From positions 124,001 through 188,000 of the forward strand of contig CAVQZA010000004.1 in NCBI GenBank assembly GCA_963718355.1: a stretch of 64,000 nt of DNA, in the 5' to 3' direction. Below, in pieces: positions 41,935 through 50,791 of this stretch (positions are counted from its first letter, which is position 1; each line of letters opens with the position of its first letter). The stretch comes from CAVQZA01 sp963718355 (GTDB lineage: Bacteria > Actinomycetota > Thermoleophilia > Gaiellales > Gaiellaceae). Both the position numbers and the translations under genes were made by a program. The notes below the pieces were generated by a model. The model ran no database searches, was not told where the DNA came from, and saw only the letters and a program-made list of their open reading frames with translations.

Positions 41935-43845
41935 GTGGGGGACTACGTCTGGGAGCCGAGCGCCGAGGTCGTCGAGCACGCCAACGTGACGCGGCTGATG
42001 CGCCGTCTCGGCTGTGCCGACTTCCACGAGTTGCTGCGCGTGTCGGTCGAGGACGTCGAGCGGTTCTGGCCCGCGGTTGTCGAGGATCTCGGGCTCGAGT
42101 TCTCGCGGCCGTGGGACGAGCTGCTGGACGTGTCCCGCGGGGTCGAGTGGGCGCGCTGGTTCGTCGGCGGCCGGCTCAATCTCGCGTGGAACTGCGTGCA
42201 TCGCTGGGCCGGGCGCGAGGGCGAAGCCGCGGTGTGGCAGTCGGAGGACGGCGCTCGGCGTTCGCTTTCGTGGGCGGAGCTCTCCGCGGAGGTGTACCGG
42301 CTCGCGGAGGGGCTCGCCGTGCTCGGGATCGGCGAGGGCGACCTCGTCGGGACCTTCCTGCCGATGGCGCCGGAGGTGGCGATCGCCTCGCACGCGCTTG
42401 CTCACCTCGGCGCGGTGCAGGTGCCGATCTTCTCCGGGTTCGCAGCTTCGGCGATCGCGGCGCGGCTCTCGGACGCCGGCGCGAAGGCCCTGATCACCGC
42501 GGACGGATCCCTCCGCCGCGGCCGGGTCATGCCGATGAAGGCAATCGCCGACGAGGCGCTGCGCGAGGTGCCGTCGGTGGAGCGGGTCGTCGTGTGGCGG
42601 CGGCTCGGGGCGGACGTCGCGATGACGCCCGGGCGCGATGTCTTCTGGGACGAGCTCGTCGAGGGTCGCACCGGGACCGTCGAGCCGGTGGCGGTCGACT
42701 CGGAGGCGCCGTACCTCCTCGCGTACACCTCCGGCACGACCGGCCGGCCCAAGGGCGTGCTCCACGTCCAGGGCGGCTTCCTCGTCTCGATCGCACGAGA
42801 GATCGCGTATCAGTCGGACGTGCGGGCGGGCGACCGCGTCCACTTCTCGACGGACATGGGCTGGATCATGGGGCCGTGGACGGTCGTCGGCGCGGGCGCG
42901 GCGGGAGCGACGGTGGTCTACGCGGAGGGCGCGCCGGACTGGCCCGACGACCGGCTCTGGCGGCTCGTCGAGTCGGAGCGCGTGACGATGCTCGGCGTCT
43001 CGCCCACGCTCGTGCGTGCGCTGATCCGGAACGGCGAGCCGGATGCCGATCTCTCGTCGCTGCGTTCGATCACGACGACCGGCGAGCCGTGGAACCTCGG
43101 CCCGTACCTCTGGCTCGCCGAGCACATCGGCGGCGGACGGGTCCCGATCGTAAACATCTCCGGTGGCACCGAGGTCGGCGCCTGCTTCCTCTCGACGTGC
43201 ATCGTCGAGCCCGTCAAGGCGGTCGCGCTGGGGTTTCCAGCCCTCGGCCAGGCGATGGACGTCGTCGGCGAGAACGGCGAGCCGGTGCGCGGCGAGGTGG
43301 GCGAGCTCGTTTGCAGGCAGCCGTGGCCCGGGATGGCGCGCGGGATCTGGCGCGATCCGGAGCGGTACCTCGACACGTACTGGCGCCGCTTTCCCGGCGT
43401 CTGGTGCCACGGCGACTGGGCCTCGATCGATGCCGACGGCTACTGGTTCCTGCATGGGCGCTCCGACGACACGCTCAATATCGCGGGCAAGCGGATCGGC
43501 CCGGCAGAGCTCGAGTCGGCAGCCGTGTCTCATCCAGACGTGGCCGAGGCAGCCGCGGTCGGCGTTCCGCACGAGGTGAAGGGCGAGGTGGCATGGCTGT
43601 TCTGCGTGCCGAAGCCGGGGCGCGATCCGGATCCGGCGGAGATCCGCGCGACCGTCGCGGCAGCGCTCGGCAAGGCGTTCGCCCCGGAGCGGATCGTGCT
43701 CGTTCCTTCCCTTCCGCGGACGCGGTCGGCGAAGATCGTCCGGCGCGCGGTTCGGGCGGCCGCGCTCGGGCGGGATCCCGGCGACCTGTCGACGCTCGAG
43801 AACCCCGAGTCGCTCGTGGAGATCAAGGAAGCGCTCGAGGGCTGA
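41935..43845 (+). CDS. Acyl-CoA synthetase (acetyl-/acetoacetyl-CoA synthetase-like AMP-forming)
   Basis: 636 aa from GTG 41935. N-terminal ACS cap (WARWFVGGRLNLAWNCVHRW), P-loop LAYTSGTTGRPKGVLH, A5 motif region NISGGTEVGAC (GTE instead of acetyl-CoA synthetase TE-xG variants), A7/A8 HGDWASIDADGYWF / GRSDDTLNIAGKRIG, and the A10 Lys in RTRSAKIVRR. It adenylates a short carboxylic acid and transfers it to CoA. Distinct from the true Acs at 52948-54897. TAGCCT (41920-41925) lies 9 nt upstream; probably leaderless. Confidence 0.93.
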   Translation: MGDYVWEPSAEVVEHANVTRLMRRLGCADFHELLRVSVEDVERFWPAVVEDLGLEFSRPWDELLDVSRGVEWARWFVGGRLNLAWNCVHRWAGREGEAAVWQSEDGARRSLSWAELSAEVYRLAEGLAVLGIGEGDLVGTFLPMAPEVAIASHALAHLGAVQVPIFSGFAASAIAARLSDAGAKALITADGSLRRGRVMPMKAIADEALREVPSVERVVVWRRLGADVAMTPGRDVFWDELVEGRTGTVEPVAVDSEAPYLLAYTSGTTGRPKGVLHVQGGFLVSIAREIAYQSDVRAGDRVHFSTDMGWIMGPWTVVGAGAAGATVVYAEGAPDWPDDRLWRLVESERVTMLGVSPTLVRALIRNGEPDADLSSLRSITTTGEPWNLGPYLWLAEHIGGGRVPIVNISGGTEVGACFLSTCIVEPVKAVALGFPALGQAMDVVGENGEPVRGEVGELVCRQPWPGMARGIWRDPERYLDTYWRRFPGVWCHGDWASIDADGYWFLHGRSDDTLNIAGKRIGPAELESAAVSHPDVAEAAAVGVPHEVKGEVAWLFCVPKPGRDPDPAEIRATVAAALGKAFAPERIVLVPSLPRTRSAKIVRRAVRAAALGRDPGDLSTLENPESLVEIKEALEG

Positions 43846-44028
43846 CACGCTGAGCGCCGACGGCCTGAACGCGATCCGGCTGCGTCGCAGGGGCTAGACC
43901 GGCACAAGGTCCCATCCCAATCCCCCACCCGCCCACGGGGAAGTGACTGTAGCCGGCGCCGGCGCGCGACTTTGTGTCGGAAGTGTGCCGAATTTGAGAC
44001 GCCCGATCGCGGGTATTCTCGCTGTGGG

Positions 44029-45744
44029 ATGCGGCTCGCGCTGGCTCAGATCAACACGGTCGTCGGCGACCTCGAGGGGAACCGCGACCGGATCCTCGCG
44101 CGGCTCGACGAGGCACGCGAGGCGCGGGCCGACCTCGTCCTCTTCCCCGAGCTCGCCGTTACGGGCTATCCGCCGGAGGATCTCCTCCTGCGCCCCGGCT
44201 TCGTCCGTGCCGCCGAGCGGACGCTGCAAGAGATCGCCGCGTCTACCCACGACATCGCCGCGCTCGTCGGCTTCCCGCACTTCGACCGCGACCTCTACAA
44301 CGCGTGCGCGGTCTGCGCCGACGGCGGGGTCAAGGCCGTGTACCGCAAGCGCTTCCTGCCCAACTACGGCGTGTTCGACGAGGACCGGTACTTCGCGGCC
44401 GGCCGCGACCTCATCCTGCTCCAGGTCGGCTCGACGCTGATCGGCCCGACGGTCTGCGAAGACATCTGGCAGCCGGGCCCGCCCGCGACCGATCTCGCGC
44501 TCGCAGGCGCGCACCTGATCGCGAACATCTCCGCCTCGCCGTTCCACGTCGGCAAGGACCGGGAGCGCGAGGAGATGCTGGTCACCCGCGCGCGCGACAA
44601 CACCTGCTTCCTCGCCTTCTGCAACGCCGTCGGCGGCCAGGACGAGCTGATCTTCGATGGTCACTCGGTGATCCTCGACGACGAGGGTGAGGTGATCGCT
44701 CGGGCGCCCGGCTTCGAGGAGTGCCTGCTCGTCGCCGACGTCGAGCCGGAGGCCGTGATCGGGCGGCGGCTGCGCGACGTGCGCCGTCGCGCCCTCGCGC
44801 GCGAGCTCGAGTCGGAGCCGCAGCCAGAGCTCGTCGTTCTCGACGAGCCGAGTCCAAAGTCTGCGCCTGTCGCCCCGACCATCGCACCGCTCGTCGACGA
44901 CCTCGAGCAGACGCGCCTCGCGCTCGAGCTCGGCCTCGGCGACTACGTCCGCAAGAACAACTTCGGCGATGTCGTGGTCGGCGTCTCGGGCGGGATCGAC
45001 TCCGCGCTCGTCGCAGCGCTCGCCGCGGAGACGCTCGGGCCCGAGCGCGTCCACTGCGTCACGATGCCCTCCCGCTACTCGTCGGGCGAGACGCAGTCCG
45101 ATGCGCGCGCCCTCGCGGAGAGCCTCGGCTGCCCGTTCCTCGAGCTGCCGATCGGGCCCGCCGTCGACGCCTTCACCGCCACGCTCGCCGAGCCGTTCGA
45201 CGGCCGCGACCCTGACCTGACCGAGGAGAACCTCCAGGCTCGCGCGCGAGGCGTGCTGCTGATGGCGCTCTCGAACAAGTTCGGCTGGCTGCTCGTCGCG
45301 ACCGGCAACAAATCAGAGCTCTCGGTCGGTTACGCCACGCTCTACGGGGACATGGCCGGCGGATTCGCGTTGCTGAAGGACGTCTACAAGACGGACGTGT
45401 TCCGCCTCGCCCGACATCTCAACGAGCGCGCCGGCCGCGAGCTGATTCCCGTCTCGATTATCGAGCGCGCGCCGAGCGCCGAGCTGCGCCCCGACCAGCG
45501 CGACGAGGACTCACTGCCGCCCTACGACAAGCTCGATCCCGTGCTCGAGGCGTACGTCGAGCTCGACCGCACGCGGGACGAGCTGCTCGCCGAAGGCTTC
45601 GACCCCGACGTCGTCGAGCGAGCGCTGCGGATGATCGACCGAGCGGAGTACAAGCGCCGCCAGGCACCGCCCGGAGTGAAGCTCCACCCGAAGGCGTTCG
45701 GTCGAGACCGGAGAACGCCGATCACGAACCGGTGGAGCGACTAG
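44029..45744 (+). CDS. nadE: Glutamine-dependent NAD+ synthetase
   Basis: 571 aa from ATG 44029. The N-terminal nitrilase-fold glutaminase has the triad Glu in LFPELAVTGYPPEDLL, Lys in YRKRFLPNYGVF and Cys in GPTVCEDIWQPG. The C-terminal synthetase has the PP-loop VVGVSGGIDSALVAAL and ATGNKSELSVGYATLYGDMA. It amidates nicotinic acid adenine dinucleotide. An open frame upstream is unsupported. TATTCT (44014-44019) ends 9 nt before ATG and there is no Shine-Dalgarno sequence: likely leaderless. Confidence 0.96.
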   Translation: MRLALAQINTVVGDLEGNRDRILARLDEAREARADLVLFPELAVTGYPPEDLLLRPGFVRAAERTLQEIAASTHDIAALVGFPHFDRDLYNACAVCADGGVKAVYRKRFLPNYGVFDEDRYFAAGRDLILLQVGSTLIGPTVCEDIWQPGPPATDLALAGAHLIANISASPFHVGKDREREEMLVTRARDNTCFLAFCNAVGGQDELIFDGHSVILDDEGEVIARAPGFEECLLVADVEPEAVIGRRLRDVRRRALARELESEPQPELVVLDEPSPKSAPVAPTIAPLVDDLEQTRLALELGLGDYVRKNNFGDVVVGVSGGIDSALVAALAAETLGPERVHCVTMPSRYSSGETQSDARALAESLGCPFLELPIGPAVDAFTATLAEPFDGRDPDLTEENLQARARGVLLMALSNKFGWLLVATGNKSELSVGYATLYGDMAGGFALLKDVYKTDVFRLARHLNERAGRELIPVSIIERAPSAELRPDQRDEDSLPPYDKLDPVLEAYVELDRTRDELLAEGFDPDVVERALRMIDRAEYKRRQAPPGVKLHPKAFGRDRRTPITNRWSD

Positions 45745-45829
45745 AAACGAAATCCTGGAGGGGCCGGACGGTGGTCACGAGCGTGGCGTCTCGTTGGGAG
45801 CAATCTAGCCCGGCGTGAGTGACCCGACG

Positions 45830-45846
45830 TCCCCCAACCGGGGGGA
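45830..45846. terminator. Short C/G hairpin between convergent nadE and uracil-glycosylase genes
   Basis: TCCCCC and GGGGGA pair across a 5-nt loop in the 112-nt convergent gap, 11 nt beyond the glycosylase stop. A weak bidirectional terminator is possible; there is no T-run. Confidence 0.35.
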
Positions 45847-45856
45847 GGACCTCGAA

Positions 45857-46357
45857 TCACTCGATCGAGTCACGGAAGGCGCGGAACCAGCGCAGCCGCT
45901 CCTCCCACGGCACCGCAGCATTCGCGGGCGAGGTGGACGGGAGCACGAAGAGCCGGGTCTCGGCGAGCCGCCGCTTCTGGAGCCCGAGCTCGGGCCGCTC
46001 GCCGAACGCTCCGCGGTAGGCCTCCTTGCCGACGAACCCGATCGCGCCCGGCCGAAGCTCGACGGCGATCCGCTCGAGGCGCTCCGCCGAGCCCGCGAAA
46101 TCCGCCTTGCGCAGGTCGCCGGAGCCGGGCGTCGTACGAAGCGCCGCGTTCGTGATGCCGTAGCCATAGCCGAGGAGGGCCTCTTGCTCCGACGGATCGA
46201 CGAGCCGCGGTGTGAAGCCAGCGGCCTCGAGCAGCCGCCAGAAGTCGTTGCGCGGATTCGCGAAATGCGCGGCCGCCGCCGCCGAGACGCGGCCCGGGTT
46301 GATCCCGCAGAAGACTGCCGCGAGGCCCGGCGCCAGGATGTCCGGAACGGCGCTCAG
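45857..46357 (-). CDS. G/U mismatch-specific uracil-DNA glycosylase (Mug/TDG family), CTG start
   Basis: 166 aa. The family signatures are clear: CGINPGRVSAAAAAHFANPR with active-site GINPG at 18-22, NDFWRLLEAAGFTPRLV, GYGYGITNAALRTTPGSGDL, and the second motif STSPANAAVPWEERLRWFRA. No ATG, GTG or TTG lies in frame near the start; CTG 46357 overlaps the preceding stop as CTGA, exactly like the ATGA/GTGA couplings elsewhere here. That makes CTG the likely start, read by translational coupling. It removes uracil or thymine from G mismatches. Confidence 0.84.
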   Translation of the reverse strand: MSAVPDILAPGLAAVFCGINPGRVSAAAAAHFANPRNDFWRLLEAAGFTPRLVDPSEQEALLGYGYGITNAALRTTPGSGDLRKADFAGSAERLERIAVELRPGAIGFVGKEAYRGAFGERPELGLQKRRLAETRLFVLPSTSPANAAVPWEERLRWFRAFRDSIE

Positions 46358-46710
46358 GTCGCGACGATCACGAGCACGATCGTGAGCACGCCGAGCACCG
46401 CGCCGGCGGCCGTCAGGACGATGATCGCCCGCGGGTCGGGCCGTTCGAACTCACCCCGGGCGATCGCCGCATCAACCGCGGTCTGGCGCACGTAGGCGTA
46501 CGCGATGAAGCCGAGCCCGAGCAGGGCGTAGAGGACGCCGAGAATGACCCACGGCCAGCGCGCCCCGCCCGTGACCCCGGGCACGATCTTCCCCGCCGCG
46601 AGCGCTACGGCAAGGGCGGTGAGGCCCGTCCGCCACCACGCGAGGTAGGTCCGCTCGTTGGCGAGACGGGTCCGCCGATTCGCATCGCGGGGAGCTTCCT
46701 GCTTGGCCAC
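46354..46710 (-). CDS. DUF202 (YidH-like) membrane protein
   Basis: 118 aa, three TM segments. The family start ANERTYLAWWRTGLTALAVA is present, followed by WPWVILGVLYALLGLGFIAY and IIVLTAAGAVLGVLTIVLVI. Function of the family is unknown. It begins 6 nt after the small ORF upstream, and its stop overlaps the uracil glycosylase start. Confidence 0.92.
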   Translation of the reverse strand: MAKQEAPRDANRRTRLANERTYLAWWRTGLTALAVALAAGKIVPGVTGGARWPWVILGVLYALLGLGFIAYAYVRQTAVDAAIARGEFERPDPRAIIVLTAAGAVLGVLTIVLVIVAT

Positions 46711-46716
46711 GCCCGC

Positions 46717-46911
46717 CTACGCCGCTTCGGCCGGAGCCTCGGGCTCGCGCGCGTCGATCCGCGCCTCGAGCTGCCGCCGCAGCTCCTCGCCGCTCACCTC
46801 GAGCTCGTAATGCGGAGTGCGGGGCTCGAGCCGGACGACTTTGACGGTCGGCTCCCAGCCGCCGTAGCAGCGGGCATAACACTCTTCCTCGCTGAGGGGC
46901 CGAAGCCTCAC
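46717..46911 (-). CDS. Small hypothetical protein
   Basis: 64 aa. MRLRPLSEEECYARCYGGWE with two cysteines, then an alternating stretch VKVVRLEPRTPHYELEVSGE and an acidic/Ala-rich helical tail. Soluble. Same small-protein group as DUF202 and glycosylase genes by spacing (6 nt). No family recognised. Confidence 0.62.
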   Translation of the reverse strand: MRLRPLSEEECYARCYGGWEPTVKVVRLEPRTPHYELEVSGEELRRQLEARIDAREPEAPAEAA

Positions 46912-46953
46912 TCCGCCGCACGATAGGTGCAGGACCGGACGGACCGGACCGCG

Positions 46954-47967
46954 CTAGAGCGCCTCGACCGACTCGATCCGGAGCAGGCCACCGGCAGCCT
47001 CGATTAGGGCGTGCGCGTCGAATGCCTCCGCGGGCGCGAGCGAGCCGGTGCGACGCGGCTCGAGGCGCGCGCCCGCGACCAGCAGCCGCGCGGTCAGGAG
47101 GTACGGGTCGGAACCGGTGAGCGTGACGCGGCGGCCGCCCTGCGGGCCACGCGCTTCGGCGACGACGGCGAACCGCGTCGCGGCGCGCTTCGGCTCGTCC
47201 GGGCCGATCCCGCGGAGCCCCGCGCTCACCCGCATGACGGGGCCGAGGAGACCGGCGAGCCGCGCAGCCTTCACCGCCGGCTTCGCGAGCCGCATGTAGG
47301 CGCGGACGCTCCGGACATCGGTATGGCGCGGCACGGTGAGCGGCTCGGCGCCGCCGAACTCGACGACCTCGCGCGCGCCGAACGGGAACACCACCGTCCG
47401 GGTCGTCGCTCCCAGCCGGGAGGGAACGAGCCGGCCCTCGTGCCAGGCGACGACCGGCTGGCCCATGATCTCGCCGACGGTCCGCTTCGTGCCGCGGCTC
47501 GTCGCTGCGGCAGTAGCCGAGTAGGCGACCACGATCTCGTCGAGCGGCTCGAGCTCCTCGGCGGCGAGCCGCGCCGCGACATCGCCCGGGACGTAGTCGA
47601 AGCCGAAGCAGGGCAGAACAGCGGTCTCCGCGTCGCGGAAGCGCTCGAAGAGGAGCCTGGCCCAGGCCTGCTCCCCGCTCGAGTCGAGGTAGTTCGCACC
47701 CGCCGCGACGGCTGCCTCGACCGGCCCAGGGCCGATACGGAGGAAGGGGCCTGCGCACGAAACCACCGCGCCGCAGCCGTCGAATGCGTCGCCCGGCGCG
47801 CTCGCGTCGGCAACGCGCAGCTCCTCGCCGGGCAGCGCCAGTTCCTCGAGCGCCTCGCGCCGTCGCCCCACGAGGCGCACCGGCGCGCCCGCGGCCCGCG
47901 CCTCGGCCAGCACGAGCCGGCCCGTGAAGCCGGTCGCGCCGAGCACGGCGATCCGAGCCGTGTCCAC
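46954..47967 (-). CDS. Saccharopine-dehydrogenase-like NAD(P)-binding protein (trans-acting enoyl reductase type)
   Basis: 337 aa from GTG. Rossmann start RIAVLGATGFTGRLVLAEAR, then VSCAGPFLRIGPGPVEAAVA and NYLDSSGEQAW, typical of the saccharopine dehydrogenase/Rv2449c-Rv2953 group. PCFGFDYVPGDVAARLA follows. In mycobacteria relatives reduce enoyl groups in lipid synthesis; here the substrate is not known. Divergent from OsmC with 29 nt between, so the two promoters must overlap. Confidence 0.88.
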   Translation of the reverse strand: MDTARIAVLGATGFTGRLVLAEARAAGAPVRLVGRRREALEELALPGEELRVADASAPGDAFDGCGAVVSCAGPFLRIGPGPVEAAVAAGANYLDSSGEQAWARLLFERFRDAETAVLPCFGFDYVPGDVAARLAAEELEPLDEIVVAYSATAAATSRGTKRTVGEIMGQPVVAWHEGRLVPSRLGATTRTVVFPFGAREVVEFGGAEPLTVPRHTDVRSVRAYMRLAKPAVKAARLAGLLGPVMRVSAGLRGIGPDEPKRAATRFAVVAEARGPQGGRRVTLTGSDPYLLTARLLVAGARLEPRRTGSLAPAEAFDAHALIEAAGGLLRIESVEAL

Positions 47968-47996
47968 AAGGTGATCCTGTCAAATAGGCTGACGCC

Positions 47997-48389
47997 GTGA
48001 AGGTGCAGCCCAAGCGCTTCGAGTACCGGGCCTCGCTCGACCCCGAGGGACACGCCCACGCGGAGGGCGGCACGCCCCTCGAGCTCACCCGCGACTGGAC
48101 GCCCGAACACCTCGTTCTCGCCGGCCTCGTCGCCTGCTCGATCAAGAGCCTGAAGTACCACGCGCGCCGCGCCGAGATCCACGTCACCGCCGGCGGCGCG
48201 GCCCACGCGACGGTCGCGCAGCGTGACGAGGACGGTCGCTTCGCGATGGTCGAGGTCGACATCCGAATCGAGGCCAAGCTCGAACCGCTCCCTGCGAGCC
48301 TCGACGAGCTACTCGCGAAAGCCGAGCGCGACTGTTTCATCGCCGCCTCGCTGACCGTGACGCCGCGCTACGAGTGGGTCGTCGGATGA
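47997..48389 (+). CDS. OsmC/Ohr-family peroxide-stress protein
   Basis: 130 aa from GTG. GTPLELTRDWTPEHLVLAGL and the first active-site Cys in VACSIKSLKYHAR, with the second Cys in AERDCFIAASL. These two thiols reduce organic hydroperoxides in the family. TAGGCT (47985-47990) sits 6 nt before GTG, leaderless type. ATGA overlap with the next gene suggests a four-gene run to 50791. Confidence 0.88.
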   Translation: MKVQPKRFEYRASLDPEGHAHAEGGTPLELTRDWTPEHLVLAGLVACSIKSLKYHARRAEIHVTAGGAAHATVAQRDEDGRFAMVEVDIRIEAKLEPLPASLDELLAKAERDCFIAASLTVTPRYEWVVG

Positions 48390-49546
48390 GCACTGTCGCG
48401 TTCGACGTCGACGCGGTTCGCGCGCACTTTCCCCCGCTCGCCCAGCCGATCGTGTTCTTCGACGGGCCGGGCGGGACGCAGGTGCCCGAGTCGGTGATCG
48501 ACGCGATTGCCGGCTACCTGCGCGAGTCGAACGCCAACAGCGGCGGCGACTTCGCGACGAGCAACCGCACCGACGCGCTGATCGACGTCGCGCGCATCAC
48601 GGCTGCGCGCTTCCTGGGCTGCGCCTCTGACGAGGTCGCGTTCGGGCCGAGCATGACGAACCTCAACTTCGCTCTCACGCGCGCGTTCGGGCGCGAGCTG
48701 AAGGCCGGCGACGAGATCATCGCCACGAAGCTCGATCACGACGCGAACGTCTCGCCTTGGCTCGAGCTGGCCCGGGACAAGGATCTCGTCGTCCACCTCG
48801 TCGACGTGAACGACGACTGCGCGCTGGACTTCGACGACCTGCAGCGGCTGCTCTCGGAGCGCACTCGCGTCGTCGCGTTCCCGGTCGCGTCGAACGCCGT
48901 CGGCACGCTGAGCGACGCGCACCGGATCGCCGGGCTCGCGCACGAGGCGGGCGCTCTTGCGTGGGCCGATGCCGTTCACTACGCGCCGCACGGGCCGATC
49001 GACGTCACCGCCTGGGGGCTCGACGTGCTGATCTGCTCGCCGTACAAGTTCTTCGGCCCGCATCAGGGGCTCGCGTTCGGACGGCGCGAGCTGCTCGAGT
49101 CGTGGCGCGCGTACAAGGTGCGACCCGCGGCGCTCGCGCCGGTCGGGCACCGCTTCGACACCGGCACGATGCAGCACGAGCTGCTCGCCGGCTTCGTCGC
49201 CGCGGTCGAGCACATCGAGTCGCTCGGCTGGGATGCGATCCGTGCCCACGAGGGCTCCCTGACCGAGCGCTTCCTCGCCGGGCTGCCGCCCAACGTGACG
49301 CTCTACGGCCCACCGACCGCGAAGGGCCGTGTGCCGACTTTCGCCTTCAACGTCGCCGGCCGGAGCCCGGCGGAGGTTTCGCACATCCTCGGCGAGCGCG
49401 GCTTCGCGCTGTGGCACGGCAACTACTACGCGGTCGAGATCATGGAGCGGCTCGGCCTCCCCGACGGCGCGGTGCGGGCCGGGTTCGTGCACTACAACAC
49501 CTCCGAGGAGGTCGACCGCCTGCTCGCCGAGCTTGCCGCGCTGTGA
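48386..49546 (+). CDS. PLP-dependent cysteine desulfurase-like protein (aminotransferase class V)
   Basis: 386 aa. IVFFDGPGGTQVPESVIDAI at the N-terminus, SNRTDALIDVARITAARFLG, PLP-pocket VRVV...VASNAVGTLSD and the Schiff-base Lys in ICSPYKFFGPHQGLAFG. The C-terminal HGNYYAVEIMERLGLPDGAV fits the cysteine-desulfurase-like (TIGR01976-type) group rather than IscS/SufS proper. It may split Cys or a related amino acid. Start ATG 48386 overlaps the OsmC stop. Confidence 0.9.
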   Translation: MSTVAFDVDAVRAHFPPLAQPIVFFDGPGGTQVPESVIDAIAGYLRESNANSGGDFATSNRTDALIDVARITAARFLGCASDEVAFGPSMTNLNFALTRAFGRELKAGDEIIATKLDHDANVSPWLELARDKDLVVHLVDVNDDCALDFDDLQRLLSERTRVVAFPVASNAVGTLSDAHRIAGLAHEAGALAWADAVHYAPHGPIDVTAWGLDVLICSPYKFFGPHQGLAFGRRELLESWRAYKVRPAALAPVGHRFDTGTMQHELLAGFVAAVEHIESLGWDAIRAHEGSLTERFLAGLPPNVTLYGPPTAKGRVPTFAFNVAGRSPAEVSHILGERGFALWHGNYYAVEIMERLGLPDGAVRAGFVHYNTSEEVDRLLAELAAL

Positions 49547-50484
49547 AGCTCCTCGTCCTCGGCGGCACGAAGTTCCTCGGCAAGCACGTCGCGACGGCGG
49601 CGCTCGGCGCGGGCCACGAGGTGACACTGTTCACGCGCGGGGAGACGAATCCCGGGCTCTTCCCCGAAGCCGAGCATCTCCGGGGCGACCGTGACGGCGA
49701 CCTCACGGCGCTCGAAGGGCGCGAGTGGGACGTCGTCGTCGACACCTCAGGCTACGTGCCGCGGCTCGTCGGCGACTCGGCCCGCCTGCTCGCACCGGCA
49801 GTGGGCCGGTACGTCTTCGTCTCGTCGATCTCGGTCTACGCGGACTTCGCGGCGCCGCGCGGCGAAGACTCGCCGCTCGCCGTGCTCGCCGAGCCGACCG
49901 AGGAGTACCAGAGCCTGGCCTACGGAGCGCTGAAGGCGCTCAGCGAGGCGGAGGTCGAGCGCGCCTTTCCGGGGCGAGCGCTGCTCGTTCGGCCCGGGCT
50001 GATCGTCGGGCCGGACGACCCGACCGACCGCTTTACGTACTGGCCACAGCGGGCACGGCGCGGCGGCGAGATCCTCGCGCCCTCGCCGCCGGAGCGGCCC
50101 GTGCAATTCATCGACGTCCGGGACCTTGCCGAGTGGATCGTGCGGACCGGCGAGACCGGCGTCTTCAACGCGACAGGCCGGCCCGGCGAGGTAACGCTCG
50201 GCGCGCTGCTCGACGCGTGTGGCGCCGAGCAGGTGACCTGGGTCGACGACGCCTTCCTCGTCGAGCACGAGGTGGGCGAATGGATGGACATCCCGCTCTG
50301 GATCCCGGCGGCGGACGAGGCCTGGCGTGACTTCCAGCTCGTCGACGTCTCGCGCGCGCTTGCCGCGGGGCTGACGTTCCGCCCGCTCGCAGAGACGGTG
50401 CGCGACGTGCCGGAGTGGACGGGCAAGGCCGGGCTCGCACCGGAGCGCGAGGCCGAGCTGCTCGCGGCCTGGCATGCCCGATAA
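49543..50484 (+). CDS. NAD-dependent epimerase/dehydratase (extended SDR)
   Basis: 313 aa from GTG overlapping the previous stop (GTGA). Rossmann KLLVLGGTKFLGKHVATAAL, FVSSISVY with the Ser, and YGALKALSEAEVE as the variant YxxxK. RPGLIVGPDDPTDRFTYW and FIDVRDLAEWI are typical of plant CSP41/atypical SDR reductases. Substrate unknown, likely a sugar nucleotide or flavonoid-like compound. Confidence 0.87.
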   Translation: MKLLVLGGTKFLGKHVATAALGAGHEVTLFTRGETNPGLFPEAEHLRGDRDGDLTALEGREWDVVVDTSGYVPRLVGDSARLLAPAVGRYVFVSSISVYADFAAPRGEDSPLAVLAEPTEEYQSLAYGALKALSEAEVERAFPGRALLVRPGLIVGPDDPTDRFTYWPQRARRGGEILAPSPPERPVQFIDVRDLAEWIVRTGETGVFNATGRPGEVTLGALLDACGAEQVTWVDDAFLVEHEVGEWMDIPLWIPAADEAWRDFQLVDVSRALAAGLTFRPLAETVRDVPEWTGKAGLAPEREAELLAAWHAR

Positions 50485-50791
50485 GGACTACTCGGGCACA
50501 CCGCTCGCGGCCAAGCTCGGAGCAAAGCCCGGCTCGGAGGTGCTCGTCTTCTTCACCACGCGCCGCGCCGAGCTCGAGGCGCGCTTCAACGCGCTGAAGG
50601 CGACGCTCGCGCCGCACGACGGCCTCTGGATCGCCTGGCCGAAGAAGGCGTCGAAGGTCGAGACGGATCTGAGCTTCGAGTCCGTGCAGGAGATCGGCCT
50701 CGCCGCCAGCCTCGTCGACAACAAGAGCGCGGCGATCGACGAGAGCTGGCAGGCGGTGCGCTTCGTGTATCGCCTCGAAGACCGGCCCTAG
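50474..50791 (+). CDS. DUF3052 family protein
   Basis: 105 aa, overlapping the epimerase end by 11 bp. YSGTPLAAKLGAKPG at the N-terminus, then DGLWIAWPKKASKVETDLS and QEIGLAASLVDNKSAAIDES are hallmarks of this actinobacterial family of unknown function. Soluble. Its stop overlaps the convergent SIS gene by 4 bp. Confidence 0.85.
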   Translation: MPDKDYSGTPLAAKLGAKPGSEVLVFFTTRRAELEARFNALKATLAPHDGLWIAWPKKASKVETDLSFESVQEIGLAASLVDNKSAAIDESWQAVRFVYRLEDRP

